Origin: Planctomycetota bacterium
Lineage (GTDB): Bacteria > Planctomycetota > Planctomycetia > Pirellulales > UBA7805
Length of the DNA stretch: 42,429 nt
Assembly: GCA_003389215.1 (NCBI GenBank)
Contig: QQVP01000087.1
Span: 1 to 42,429 of the forward strand
Direction of reading: 5' to 3'
Part shown: positions 1 to 7,429 of the stretch, piece after piece
How the letters are laid out: each line of letters starts with the position of its first letter
How positions within the stretch are numbered: position 1 is the first letter of the stretch
Notes under the pieces: generated by a model
Database searches by the model: none
Seen by the model: only the letters and a program-made list of their open reading frames with translations
Told to the model about the DNA's origin: nothing
Position numbers and translations under genes: made by a program

Positions 1-55
1 ATAGGTGTAGCGTCGTTGGCGCCGGCGAGGCAAGTTTGGCCACCAGACCGAAGCA

Positions 56-75
56 GACGAATTGGTAGATTCGTC
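56..75. other. Small perfect hairpin in left-edge spacer
   Basis: The first 177 bases hold no gene that I can support. They contain one 7-bp perfect inverted repeat (56-62 against 69-75) with a 6-base loop, lying downstream of the msrB stop codon on the minus strand. There is no T-run after it, so a terminator role is only a guess. Confidence 0.3.
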
Positions 76-177
76 GATGCACCCTCGACGTAGCCAAGCA
101 CAGCCGCAGCTAGCCAAGACGCTAGAGATAGACTAAACGCGCTCTAGTCGACCGGCGGGAGCATCGCTGCGGCGGCA

Positions 178-831
178 CTACTCCGACGCGTCGGGCGTGG
201 GGCGTTCCTCGCTCGGCACGTCCGCGGCGTTGTCGGATGCCGGCGCCGCTTCCCGGTCGACGAACTTCAAGGCGGCCGAGTTGATGCAATAGCGCAGTCC
301 GGTCGGCTGCGGACCGTCGGGAAAGACGTGGCCCAGGTGCGCGTCGCAGGCGCTGCAAAGCACCTCCGTGCGTGTCATCCAGAACGAGCGGTCGGACTTC
401 TCGGCCACGTTCTCGCCGGCAACCACGTCGTAGAAGCTGGGCCAACCGGTGCCCGACTCGTACTTCGTCTGCGAATCGAACAGCGACTGTCCGCAACAGA
501 CGCAGGCATAGACGCCATCGCCCTTGTGATAGGCGTACTCGCCCGTGCCGGCCCGCTCCGTGCCTTTCTGCCGGGTCACGTAGTATTGCTCGGGCGTGAG
601 TTGCTCGCGCCACTCTTGGTCGGACTTCATAATGCGTCTCCGTTTCGGAGCGGACGTGAGGTCGGCGGCCGCGGTTTCCACAGTCAGGGCAAGCCGCTCG
701 TCGACGTCGGTCGCGCGGGACTCGCCGGGCTCGGCCACTTCGTCGGCTTCGTTCAAATTATAGACCCCGACCGTCGCCGCCAGTAGCAGCAAGGCGAACA
801 GAGTGAGTCGTCCCGAAGTGACCAGCTGCAT
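178..831 (-). CDS. msrB: Exported peptide-methionine (R)-S-oxide reductase MsrB
   Basis: This 217-residue protein should reduce methionine-R-sulfoxide in oxidised proteins. A hydrophobic segment at about residues 8-24 looks like a signal peptide or membrane anchor, so it probably acts outside the cytoplasm. About 45 linker residues precede a complete MsrB domain (about 68-192). The structural zinc is bound by two CxxC pairs, C110/C113 and C159/C162. The GTGWPSF motif is at 127-133, and the catalytic cysteine is C182 in RYCINSAAL. The open frame continues upstream to 933, but I chose the ATG at 831. It has GAGG nine bases ahead, it places the hydrophobic segment at the N-terminus, and the upstream ATG falls inside a consensus -10 box (933-938). 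No MsrA domain or gene is visible. The acidic C-terminal tail is of unknown use. Confidence 0.93.
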   Translation of the reverse strand: MQLVTSGRLTLFALLLLAATVGVYNLNEADEVAEPGESRATDVDERLALTVETAAADLTSAPKRRRIMKSDQEWREQLTPEQYYVTRQKGTERAGTGEYAYHKGDGVYACVCCGQSLFDSQTKYESGTGWPSFYDVVAGENVAEKSDRSFWMTRTEVLCSACDAHLGHVFPDGPQPTGLRYCINSAALKFVDREAAPASDNAADVPSEERPTPDASE

Positions 832-932
832 GACCGTAATCCTCGGCAGGTCGTGATGATTCCTAGGCGGCGACTCGCCCGCTCGGCACATCGCCAGCAC
901 ACCTTCGCACGTCGCCCGCGGAACGCTGAGCA

Positions 933-961
933 ATTATAGACGGCCAGGCCAACGGTGACGA
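933..961 (-). promoter_or_regulatory. Sigma70-like promoter of msrB
   Basis: On the minus strand the -10 is a perfect TATAAT (938-933) and the -35 is TCGTCA (961-956), with a 17-base spacer. The leader to the ATG at 831 is about 95 bases. This placement rules out the longer msrB frame. Confidence 0.55.
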
Positions 962-1020
962 CGCGAACTTGCCGGGCGTCGTTAGCGGAACCGGATTTCG
1001 AGGTGCCTCGGTTCTGTGAG

Positions 1021-1099
1021 TTACCGCACTGGGCCGTTACCGCACCGGGCCGTTACCGCACTGGAGAGCTATCGCACCGAGAGCTAAGGCACCGGGTGG
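1021..1099. repeat. Degenerate ~16-bp tandem repeat
   Basis: About five head-to-tail copies of a roughly 16-base unit with core TTACCGCACYGGGCCG fill the spacer between the msrB promoter and the end of the ATP-grasp gene. The first two copies (1021-1036 and 1037-1052) differ at one base. The third starts at 1053 and diverges in its last bases. The fourth (about 1069) and fifth (about 1084) are more degenerate, keeping the GCACCG core. No reading frame supports it as coding. Confidence 0.7.
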
Positions 1100-1137
1100 G
1101 CCGCGGTTCGTGAGTCGGCGGCTTCGCCCCGTACCGC

Positions 1138-2166
1138 TCAGGCCCGCCAGGCGGCCCGATAGCGGAGCCCCAGGTTCAGAATCCGCTGCAGCAAGTCGGG
1201 ATAGGCGATGCCGACCGCCTCGGCCGATTCGGCAAAATCTTCGCCGAACTCGAGATTCGGGTTCGCGTTCGCCTCGATCAGATAGATCCGCTCGTCGTCC
1301 GTGAGCCGCAGGTCCATGCGGGCGTAGCCGCTCAGCGAGAGATCGCGATAGGCCCGCTTGCAGATCTTCACGATGCGCGCCTGCACGGCCTCGGAAAGAC
1401 CCTGGGCGGCGCGGGTGATGATGCCATGCTTCTCTTGGTACTTCGGATCCCACTTGACTTTGGCGGTGGCAATGCGGGCGACGTCGTCAGGCATCTTCGT
1501 GAATTCCATTTCCCAGATGGGAAAGGTCTGCAGCCGCTGATTGCCCAACACCCCGACGTAGAGCTCGCGGCCTTCGATAAATTCTTCAACCAGCGCGTCC
1601 GACTGGACCTTTTCATGAACGAAGGCGATCCGCTCAGAGAGTTTGTCGTCGCTATGCACGATCGAGGCCTGAGAGATGCCCAACGACGCGTCTTCGATCG
1701 TCGACTTGATTAGCAGCGGATATTCCAATCGCCGCGGCGTGCCGCGGAACTTGCGACCGAGCGGAATTGTGCCGAAGCGGGGCGTGGGAATGCGGTGGTA
1801 GCTGAGGATCTTCTTCATCAGCGGCTTGTCGTGGGTGAGCATCAAGCCGCGCGGATTGCAGCCGGTGTAGGGCTGTTTGAGCAATTCGAGGTAACCGACC
1901 ACGTGCTGATCGTAGACGCCGACGCCGTGGAATTCCTCGAGCAGGTTGAAGACGACGTGCGGCTTCCAGCCGAGCACCGCGCGGCGAATCGGCCCCAGTT
2001 CGTCGGTCACCCCCAGCGGCCGCACCTCGTGGCCCAGCTGTTGGAGCCCGTCGACGACGTCGAATTCGACCTTCCACTCGGCGATTTCCTTGTCGCTGTG
2101 GCCCTCAAGCGACTCGGGCGGCACCAGATCCTCATGCATCAGGGCGAGCACGCGGAGCTTCTTCAT
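1138..2166 (-). CDS. ATP-grasp ligase, D-Ala-D-Ala ligase-like
   Basis: This 342-residue protein has the Ddl-type ATP-grasp layout: an N-terminal Rossmann-like half, then a lysine-bearing region (LTHDKPLMKKIL), the core ELYVGVLGN, and a C-terminal metal-binding stretch with DLRL and EANANPNLEF. The last motif differs from the EVNTLPG-type motif of true D-Ala-D-Ala ligases, so another carboxylate-amine substrate is likely. The ATG at 2166 overlaps the TGA of the upstream metallopeptidase gene as ATGA, which implies translational coupling. An in-frame extension far upstream is antisense-type noise inside the metallopeptidase gene. The pairing suggests joint action on a peptide or cell-wall-like substrate. 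The family is clear, the substrate unknown. Confidence 0.88.
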   Translation of the reverse strand: MKKLRVLALMHEDLVPPESLEGHSDKEIAEWKVEFDVVDGLQQLGHEVRPLGVTDELGPIRRAVLGWKPHVVFNLLEEFHGVGVYDQHVVGYLELLKQPYTGCNPRGLMLTHDKPLMKKILSYHRIPTPRFGTIPLGRKFRGTPRRLEYPLLIKSTIEDASLGISQASIVHSDDKLSERIAFVHEKVQSDALVEEFIEGRELYVGVLGNQRLQTFPIWEMEFTKMPDDVARIATAKVKWDPKYQEKHGIITRAAQGLSEAVQARIVKICKRAYRDLSLSGYARMDLRLTDDERIYLIEANANPNLEFGEDFAESAEAVGIAYPDLLQRILNLGLRYRAAWRA

Positions 2167-3293
2167 AGGGCCACCCGATGGCGTCCTCGTTGCAGGAGTT
2201 TCATCGTTTGGACGACAAGCATCGCCAGGCTGTCGCGTCGGGTGTCCGCCTCGTTGTGGCGGAGCCGCAACTTCAGCTCGCGCGCGCGATCGATCATCTC
2301 GCGGAGGACCTGGTCGACCGTGTAAGGATAGGCGCCCGTCCATTCCGCGGCCACGCGACGCAGCTCGGGCCGCACCCGCCGTAGGAAGGACGCGGCGGTG
2401 GCCGGTCGCGAACCGTTGCGCAGATGCGACGGCGGCAGCTCGGCAAACAACTTCCGCAGCTCCCGGTCGTAGTAACTCTTGCCGCCGATGCCGTAGTGTT
2501 CGCGCTTCGTCTCGTAGTGTTCCCGCAAGGTCTTGCGAATCGACCGCAGGGGATCGATGTGGCGCCGCGAGCGTACCTGCGGCGGTTGTGTGCGGATGTC
2601 GTCGACCAGCTGATCGACGTATTGCAGTTTCTTGAAGGCGGGCCAGCCGGCATATTGTTTCCGCCAGGCGCTCCGCGGCTTGAGCCACACGGCGAACGTC
2701 TCGGCAAAGTCCTCGGCCGGATGGCTCTGGGCGTACCACTGATCGAGATGAACGACGAAGTTGCGGCTGTACGGCTTCGGCTGATAGAACTCGGGATAGG
2801 GAGCCGAGTTCTTGCCAAACACGGTCTGCCACTTGCGGCGGCGATGCAATCGATAGGCCGTGTCGAGCGCGTGACCTGCCTCGTGACGCAGAATGCGCAG
2901 ACACCACGACTCGGTGCCGCCTTCGACCTCCATCAACTGGTTCTTCTCCAGACGCATCAGCCGCGGATGGGCCAGATAGAAGGGAATCGCGATGCCGGGC
3001 ACATCGTCGGGCGAAAACCAGTCCTCGGAAAGCCAGCAGTGCGGCCGAAAGCGGAGGCCCTGTTGTTCCAGCTCGCGATAGAGGCGTTCGACGCGCTGTT
3101 CCAGGCGAGTGCCCCGATACTCGACGCCCAAGTCGCACATCCGCAGATCGAGCAGCTTCTCGTCCGACCACGACGCCCAAACGGGCTGACGCGTCCGCGC
3201 ACGCGGCCCGGACGTCGAACGACGCCGGGGCTTCGATCTACCCCGAGGCTTCGATTGACGCTGCGACTTCGACTTTCGCTGGCGATCCGACAC
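2163..3293 (-). CDS. Putative zinc metallopeptidase (HEAGH), coupled to an ATP-grasp ligase
   Basis: This 376-residue protein has a strongly basic, low-complexity N-terminus (about 1-36, rich in Arg, Lys and Ser). The zinc motif HEAGH lies at 137-141, and the downstream EDFAETFAVWL (E198) is a plausible third ligand, giving a gluzincin-like site. It has no signal peptide, so it is probably cytoplasmic; the basic tail could bind nucleic acid or an anionic surface. It resembles proteins annotated as putative zinc-binding metallopeptidases in planctomycetes. Its stop codon overlaps the start of the ATP-grasp ligase gene by four bases. The substrate is unknown. I am confident it is a gene and moderately confident it is a peptidase. 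Confidence 0.82.
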   Translation of the reverse strand: MSDRQRKSKSQRQSKPRGRSKPRRRSTSGPRARTRQPVWASWSDEKLLDLRMCDLGVEYRGTRLEQRVERLYRELEQQGLRFRPHCWLSEDWFSPDDVPGIAIPFYLAHPRLMRLEKNQLMEVEGGTESWCLRILRHEAGHALDTAYRLHRRRKWQTVFGKNSAPYPEFYQPKPYSRNFVVHLDQWYAQSHPAEDFAETFAVWLKPRSAWRKQYAGWPAFKKLQYVDQLVDDIRTQPPQVRSRRHIDPLRSIRKTLREHYETKREHYGIGGKSYYDRELRKLFAELPPSHLRNGSRPATAASFLRRVRPELRRVAAEWTGAYPYTVDQVLREMIDRARELKLRLRHNEADTRRDSLAMLVVQTMKLLQRGRHRVAL

Positions 3294-3483
3294 GAGCGAC
3301 TACGCAGTAGAGAAAGTGGGCGGGGCAAAGCCTCCCATTCTAACGACGGCTCGAAAAAACGCCAGACAAACGACCCGGGAAACGGGCCGGTCGGCGCGCG
3401 CACGGCGAGCAGACGTGTGACGCGGGAGAAGTCGAAGGGCGCGGCGAGTCGCCGGCGGCCCATTTCGCGGACGCCGCTTCCGC

Positions 3484-4068
3484 CTACAGCGGACGTCGCG
3501 GCACGCGACGGGGATAGGGCGGATCTTCACGAGCGGGCAGCGTCTCGCCGAACTCGTCGGCCCAGTTCTGACGCTCGCGATCGCTGGCGTAGTAGCGCAG
3601 CCACAGCTCGGTGTCGCCGGTCGCGTCGGAACAGTCCCAGTGCAGATAGGCACCGGCTGCGTCGATGAGCTTCTCCTGGCTCGGCAGAATGTCGCGATAG
3701 ATCAGGCAGTAGAGCTCCCGATCGGAGAGATGGTCGGCGAACGCCAGCACGATCCGCTTCTCGAAGAGCTTGTGAATGACGTCCCAGAGCTGCTCGCTCA
3801 GGAACAACTCGCCCGCTTCGTCGAGCGGAATTTCGTCGGGAGCCGGCAACTCCAGCGGCGGATCGAACCACTCGGCAATCGGCAACACGGGGGCGCGCTC
3901 CCAAGCCAACATCGCCGCCAGGAATTCGTTCTCCTTGGGCGTGGAAAAGACGTGGACGTTGACGCGTCCGATCGCCTCGTCGAAATAGGGTTCGAGCTCG
4001 TCGCGCAGCTGAGCGTTGCGGAGCAGGTGATCGACTTCGTCGGTGGTTTGCGGTTCGTATTCGGACAT
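3484..4068 (-). CDS. Conserved hypothetical protein, acidic
   Basis: I do not recognise a named family. The 194-residue product is acidic and soluble, without signal peptide or membrane segments. It contains a motif-like stretch (DELEPYFDEAIGR, about 23-35), a proline-rich middle (WFDPPLELPAPDEIP), and an aromatic C-terminal part (LHWDC, ELWLRYYAS), and ends in a basic, proline-rich tail. The ATG at 4068 was chosen because the protein-like composition begins there; the frame upstream, to 4146, is arginine- and serine-rich noise. It lies about 190 bases upstream of the metallopeptidase gene on the same strand and may belong to that unit. I assign no function. Confidence 0.72.
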   Translation of the reverse strand: MSEYEPQTTDEVDHLLRNAQLRDELEPYFDEAIGRVNVHVFSTPKENEFLAAMLAWERAPVLPIAEWFDPPLELPAPDEIPLDEAGELFLSEQLWDVIHKLFEKRIVLAFADHLSDRELYCLIYRDILPSQEKLIDAAGAYLHWDCSDATGDTELWLRYYASDRERQNWADEFGETLPAREDPPYPRRVPRRPL

Positions 4069-4399
4069 GAATCGTGGTAGGTATGTCGAGGCTCCATGCT
4101 CGCCGAGCGCGCCGCAAGGCGAGCGGCAGACGATCGCGAGAGCCACCAGGCAGTTCCGCGATCGCCCCTTCCCGAACAGCGCTCAACGGCGTCCAGAAAG
4201 GGATCAATATTGACTCTAACCACGATCGAATTTCGTTCAATAGGCGCCGGCCGATTCGCGGCAGAACTCCTGACGCCGGCAAAGAAACCACTGCTACAAC
4301 GGAAAAAGATTGCCAACACAATCGGCATAACCGGCAACCTCTCAAAGGATACCGCTAGGACTGCTAGCAAAACGTCCGCGCGGCGAGGCCGCAGTGGAT
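4069..4399. other. Spacer without genes, comparatively AT-rich
   Basis: This 331-base stretch separates the 3' end of rpiB from the hypothetical gene. Its centre (about 4200-4330) is visibly richer in A and T than the flanking genes, as expected for a promoter region. A weak minus-strand pair, TTGAAC (4240-4235) and TAGAGT (4218-4213) with a 16-base spacer, is the best candidate promoter for the gene ending at 3484. I see no RNA gene here. Confidence 0.4.
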
Positions 4400-4852
4400 C
4401 TAACAAGGCTCGACTTTGCGATCGAGCGCGCCGATCTTCTCCACGCGTCGGGCGTGCCGGCCGCCCTCGAACTCGGTGTTCAGCCAAATTTCGACCATGC
4501 GATCGATCAGCTTCACGCCGAGCATGTCGGCCGAGAGACAGAGCACGTTGACGTCGTTGTGACGACGGCTCATTTCCGCGGTCAAGTCGTCGTAGCAGGG
4601 GGCCGCCCGCACACCGGGAAACTTATTGGCGGCGATCGCCATACCGATGCCCGTGCCGCAGATGAGGATGCCGCGGTCGACCTCGCCCTTGCTCACCTTC
4701 TCGGCCACCACCGAGGCGATATCGGGATAGTCGACGCTTTCGACGTCGTCGGTGCCGTCGTTTTGCACGTCGTGGCCGAGCGACTGCACGTGTTCAATCA
4801 CCTGTCGCTTAACCTCGATACCGCGATGGTCGCTACCGATGGCAATCTGCAT
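4400..4852 (-). CDS. rpiB: Ribose-5-phosphate isomerase B
   Basis: RpiB interconverts ribose 5-phosphate and ribulose 5-phosphate in the pentose phosphate pathway; some members isomerise allose 6-phosphate or galactose 6-phosphate. The 150-residue product has the family's usual length. Visible motifs are the N-terminal IGSDHRG, the active-site loop CGTGIGM with the catalytic cysteine at C65, and RRHND with H98, both where characterised RpiB proteins have them. The start at 4852 is the only sensible one. It is transcribed alone from a promoter at 4909-4937. The gene is not next to other sugar genes, which favours the housekeeping role. Confidence 0.96.
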   Translation of the reverse strand: MQIAIGSDHRGIEVKRQVIEHVQSLGHDVQNDGTDDVESVDYPDIASVVAEKVSKGEVDRGILICGTGIGMAIAANKFPGVRAAPCYDDLTAEMSRRHNDVNVLCLSADMLGVKLIDRMVEIWLNTEFEGGRHARRVEKIGALDRKVEPC

Positions 4853-4908
4853 AGTCCGACGGGGGGTTGCGAAGAAAAGAAACGAAAAGAAGTGCTTGCT
4901 GGCACGCC

Positions 4909-4937
4909 ATTTTAGCGAGTCCCGCGACGCGTGTCAC
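4909..4937 (-). promoter_or_regulatory. Sigma70-like promoter of rpiB
   Basis: On the minus strand the -35 is GTGACA (4937-4932) and the -10 is TAAAAT (4914-4909), with a 17-base spacer. Both boxes match the sigma70 consensus at five of six positions. The leader to the rpiB ATG is about 50 bases. Confidence 0.6.
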
Positions 4938-5069
4938 GCCTGTTATCAAGACCGTGGAAACCGTGCCCAATCGGTCTTCGGTGGGGCCCGGCAACGACGT
5001 GCGATCCTGGACTCAACCGCGACTCCATCGAGTAGGACAGACCACCGCGCGAAGCTACAGCGGCAGATG

Positions 5070-6191
5070 CTAAAGCGGCAGCTCGTCGATCCAATGCGAC
5101 AACTCGGTTGCCATCTGCTGAGCGCAGGCGCGATAGAGTTCCACCGGGCCGCCGATCGGATCGGCGACGTCGCCGCCGTCACGACACAACAGGTGCGTCC
5201 GTCCGGCTGCCTCCGGCCATTTGGATACGATCGCCTCGTGATGACCCCGCGTCATCGTGAGGATCAAGTCGGCGTGCCGCACCAGCTGCTCGCGCACCGG
5301 CTGAGAGCGATGATCCGACAGGTCGAGACCCATCGACTTCATCACCTCCACGGCGTGCGGGCTCGGCGCCCCGCCCGGTCCCGAGGCAATGCCGGCCGAC
5401 ATCACGATCACCGAGCGGTCTTCCAACTCCTCGAGGCGGCAACCGAGCCGCTCGGCAATTTGCTGGCGGGCCAGCCGCTCGGCCATCGGGCTACGACAGG
5501 TATTACCCGTGCAGACGACCAGCAGCATCAGGCTGGAGAGCCGCTTGAGCGTCGCTTCGTTGACGACGCCTTCGCGGAGGATCTGAAACTCGCGGTCGTG
5601 CACGCGAACCACCGTCGAGGCCTGGGCAAATCGCGTTCGCCCGTCGTCGAGCACGAGGTCGACGCGTTCGCCCAGTTGTTCGACGACCTGTTCGGCGGTG
5701 AACGGATCGTCGCCGCCGGTCAGATTGGCGCTGGAAAGCGCGATCGGCCCGGCCATCATCCGCAGCACTTCCAAGATCAGATCGTGGGCCGGAACCCGCA
5801 ACCCGACGGTGCCGGAGGGCACGATCGCCTGCTGCACCGCCTCGGGCAAGCGGGGGATGAGGCTATCGGGATGCGAATTGTCCGCCACCAACGTGACCGG
5901 CCCCGGCCAACAGCGACGGGCCAACCGGCGGCCGAGTGTCCCCAAATCGGGCACATAGTCGAGGGCGTCGTCGGCGCTCTTCACGGCCAACGCCAGCGGA
6001 TGTCCCTCGCGACGCCCTTTGGCCTCCAGCAACCGGGACACTGCGTCGGCCGAGAGCGCGCTCGCGGCCAGCCCGTAGACCGTCTCGGTGGGAAAGGCAA
6101 CCAGCCGCCCCTCGACCAATGTCTGCACCGCCCTGTGGACCACGTCGCGCGCATCTTCAGCGGCGCGAATATCGATCACAACAGGGTTCAT
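5070..6191 (-). CDS. TsaC/YrdC threonylcarbamoyl-AMP synthase fused to low-molecular-weight protein tyrosine phosphatase
   Basis: This 373-residue protein joins two enzymes. Residues 1 to about 210 are a YrdC/TsaC domain, which makes threonylcarbamoyl-AMP from threonine, bicarbonate and ATP for the t6A37 modification of ANN-decoding tRNAs. FPTETVYGL (33-41), the KGRREGHPLAL region (58-68), TVGLRVP and SSANLTGG are visible. Residues about 221-373 are a low-molecular-weight phosphotyrosine phosphatase with the P-loop C227-TGNTC-R233 and the acid DP in VADPIGG. The linker is short. I chose the ATG at 6191, with GAGGAA ten bases ahead, over an upstream GTG at 6209. The phosphatase half could act on a tyrosine kinase, arsenate or a small phosphate ester; the sequence does not decide. 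Confidence 0.93.
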   Translation of the reverse strand: MNPVVIDIRAAEDARDVVHRAVQTLVEGRLVAFPTETVYGLAASALSADAVSRLLEAKGRREGHPLALAVKSADDALDYVPDLGTLGRRLARRCWPGPVTLVADNSHPDSLIPRLPEAVQQAIVPSGTVGLRVPAHDLILEVLRMMAGPIALSSANLTGGDDPFTAEQVVEQLGERVDLVLDDGRTRFAQASTVVRVHDREFQILREGVVNEATLKRLSSLMLLVVCTGNTCRSPMAERLARQQIAERLGCRLEELEDRSVIVMSAGIASGPGGAPSPHAVEVMKSMGLDLSDHRSQPVREQLVRHADLILTMTRGHHEAIVSKWPEAAGRTHLLCRDGGDVADPIGGPVELYRACAQQMATELSHWIDELPL

Positions 6192-6229
6192 ACCACCGGT
6201 TCCTCGCACACCATCGATCGTAATTTGTT

Positions 6230-6259
6230 ACTATAAGGGCCTTTACGAGATAGCGTCAA
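6230..6259 (-). promoter_or_regulatory. Strong sigma70-like promoter of the TsaC-phosphatase gene
   Basis: On the minus strand TTGACG (6259-6254) and TATAGT (6235-6230) are separated by 18 bases, each box matching the consensus at five of six positions. The leader is about 30 bases. It lies in the divergent spacer shared with the NHL-repeat gene. Confidence 0.65.
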
Positions 6260-6379
6260 GCCGCGCACCGCGGTGGACGCCGACGGCGCGCTCCACCTTG
6301 GCAGACGCTCGATCGGGCGTCTCGCCTTGCTTTGTCGAAGAGATACGCGACGATAGAAGTCAGCAGAAGAGATGCGGGC

Positions 6380-7414
6380 ATGAGAGAGCGATTTGCGAAC
6401 TCGCGGAGTTGGGGCCTCCGACGTGGGCAGCCGAGGGCGAACCCCCTGGGCCGCGCGCCGTCGCGGCGTGGAGTCAGCCGTTCGCTATGCCTATGGGCCA
6501 TCGTGTTCGTCGTCATCCTGGGTGCCTGGATCGGTCGCGTCGGGGCCCGCAATACGCCGCCCAGCGAAGGCCGCCTCGAGCAGACCTGGGGCGATCGCGG
6601 GCTCGAAGACGGACGCTTGCAGAAGCCACGGGCCGCGGCCGTCGACTCGCACGATCGCATTCATCTGGTCGACATGTCGGCCCGCCTGCAGGTCTTCGAT
6701 CGCAACGGCAAACTGCTCCGCCCGCCGGTTCGCACGCCGGAGTTTCGCTACGGCAAACCGACGGGATTGTCGATCGGCCCGGACGATCATCTGCTGGTGG
6801 CCGACACGCACTATGCCCGCGTGCTGGTCTACTCGCCCGAGGGCGAGCTGCTGCCGGAACGGACGATCGGCGGCACGCGCGGCCAAGGGCCGGGCGAATT
6901 TGGCCTGGTGACCGACGCGGTGGTCGATTCGGCGGGTAACGTCTACGTGGCCGAACGCGGCGATCTCGATCGCATTCAGAAATTCTCGCCGCAGGGCGAA
7001 TTTCTGAGGCAGTGGGGCAGCCACGGCGATGGGCCGGGCCAGTTTCGCCGACCACAGAATCTGGCCATCGACGAACAGGATCGCATCTGGGTCGTCGATG
7101 CCTGCAACCATCGCATTCAAGTGTTCGACGGCGAGGGTGAGTTGCTGCAAATGTGGGGCTCGTACGGCACCGATTTGGGCCGGCTCTCGTACCCTTACGA
7201 TCTCGTCGTGACCGACGAGGCGGTGTACGTCTGCGAGTTCGGCAATCATCGCGTGCAGAAGTTCACCCACGACGGTGTGTCGCTCGGCGTCTGGGGCGAA
7301 GCGGGCCACGGCAACGATCAACTCCACAATCCTTGGGCCCTGGTGCGCGACAGCCGCCAGCGGCTTTACGTCATCGATACGAATCATCACCGCGTTCATC
7401 GGGTGCACTTCTGA
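6380..7414 (+). CDS. Membrane-anchored NHL-repeat beta-propeller protein
   Basis: The 344-residue product has a basic N-terminus, one hydrophobic segment (about 33-56) acting as an anchor or uncleaved signal, and then about six NHL repeats filling the rest. Typical repeat phrases are HYARVLVYSPEGELL, RIQKFSPQGEFLRQWG, NHRIQVFDGEGELLQMWG and NHRVQKFTHDGVSLGVWG. NHL propellers are scaffolds or binding domains; no enzymatic residues stand out. The ATG at 6380 is preferred to an upstream TTG at 6332. The gene ends 15 bases before the start of the large VWA gene, so the two are probably co-transcribed, and it may be an extracytoplasmic partner of the VWA/MoxR cassette. No specific ligand can be inferred. 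Confidence 0.85.
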   Translation: MRERFANSRSWGLRRGQPRANPLGRAPSRRGVSRSLCLWAIVFVVILGAWIGRVGARNTPPSEGRLEQTWGDRGLEDGRLQKPRAAAVDSHDRIHLVDMSARLQVFDRNGKLLRPPVRTPEFRYGKPTGLSIGPDDHLLVADTHYARVLVYSPEGELLPERTIGGTRGQGPGEFGLVTDAVVDSAGNVYVAERGDLDRIQKFSPQGEFLRQWGSHGDGPGQFRRPQNLAIDEQDRIWVVDACNHRIQVFDGEGELLQMWGSYGTDLGRLSYPYDLVVTDEAVYVCEFGNHRVQKFTHDGVSLGVWGEAGHGNDQLHNPWALVRDSRQRLYVIDTNHHRVHRVHF

Positions 7415-7429
7415 CGAACGACCTTGCGC

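Noticed and set aside
4069..4399. Possible small RNA in the AT-richer spacer
   Set aside because: No stable hairpin with a T-run and no good promoter pair for an RNA; described only as a spacer.
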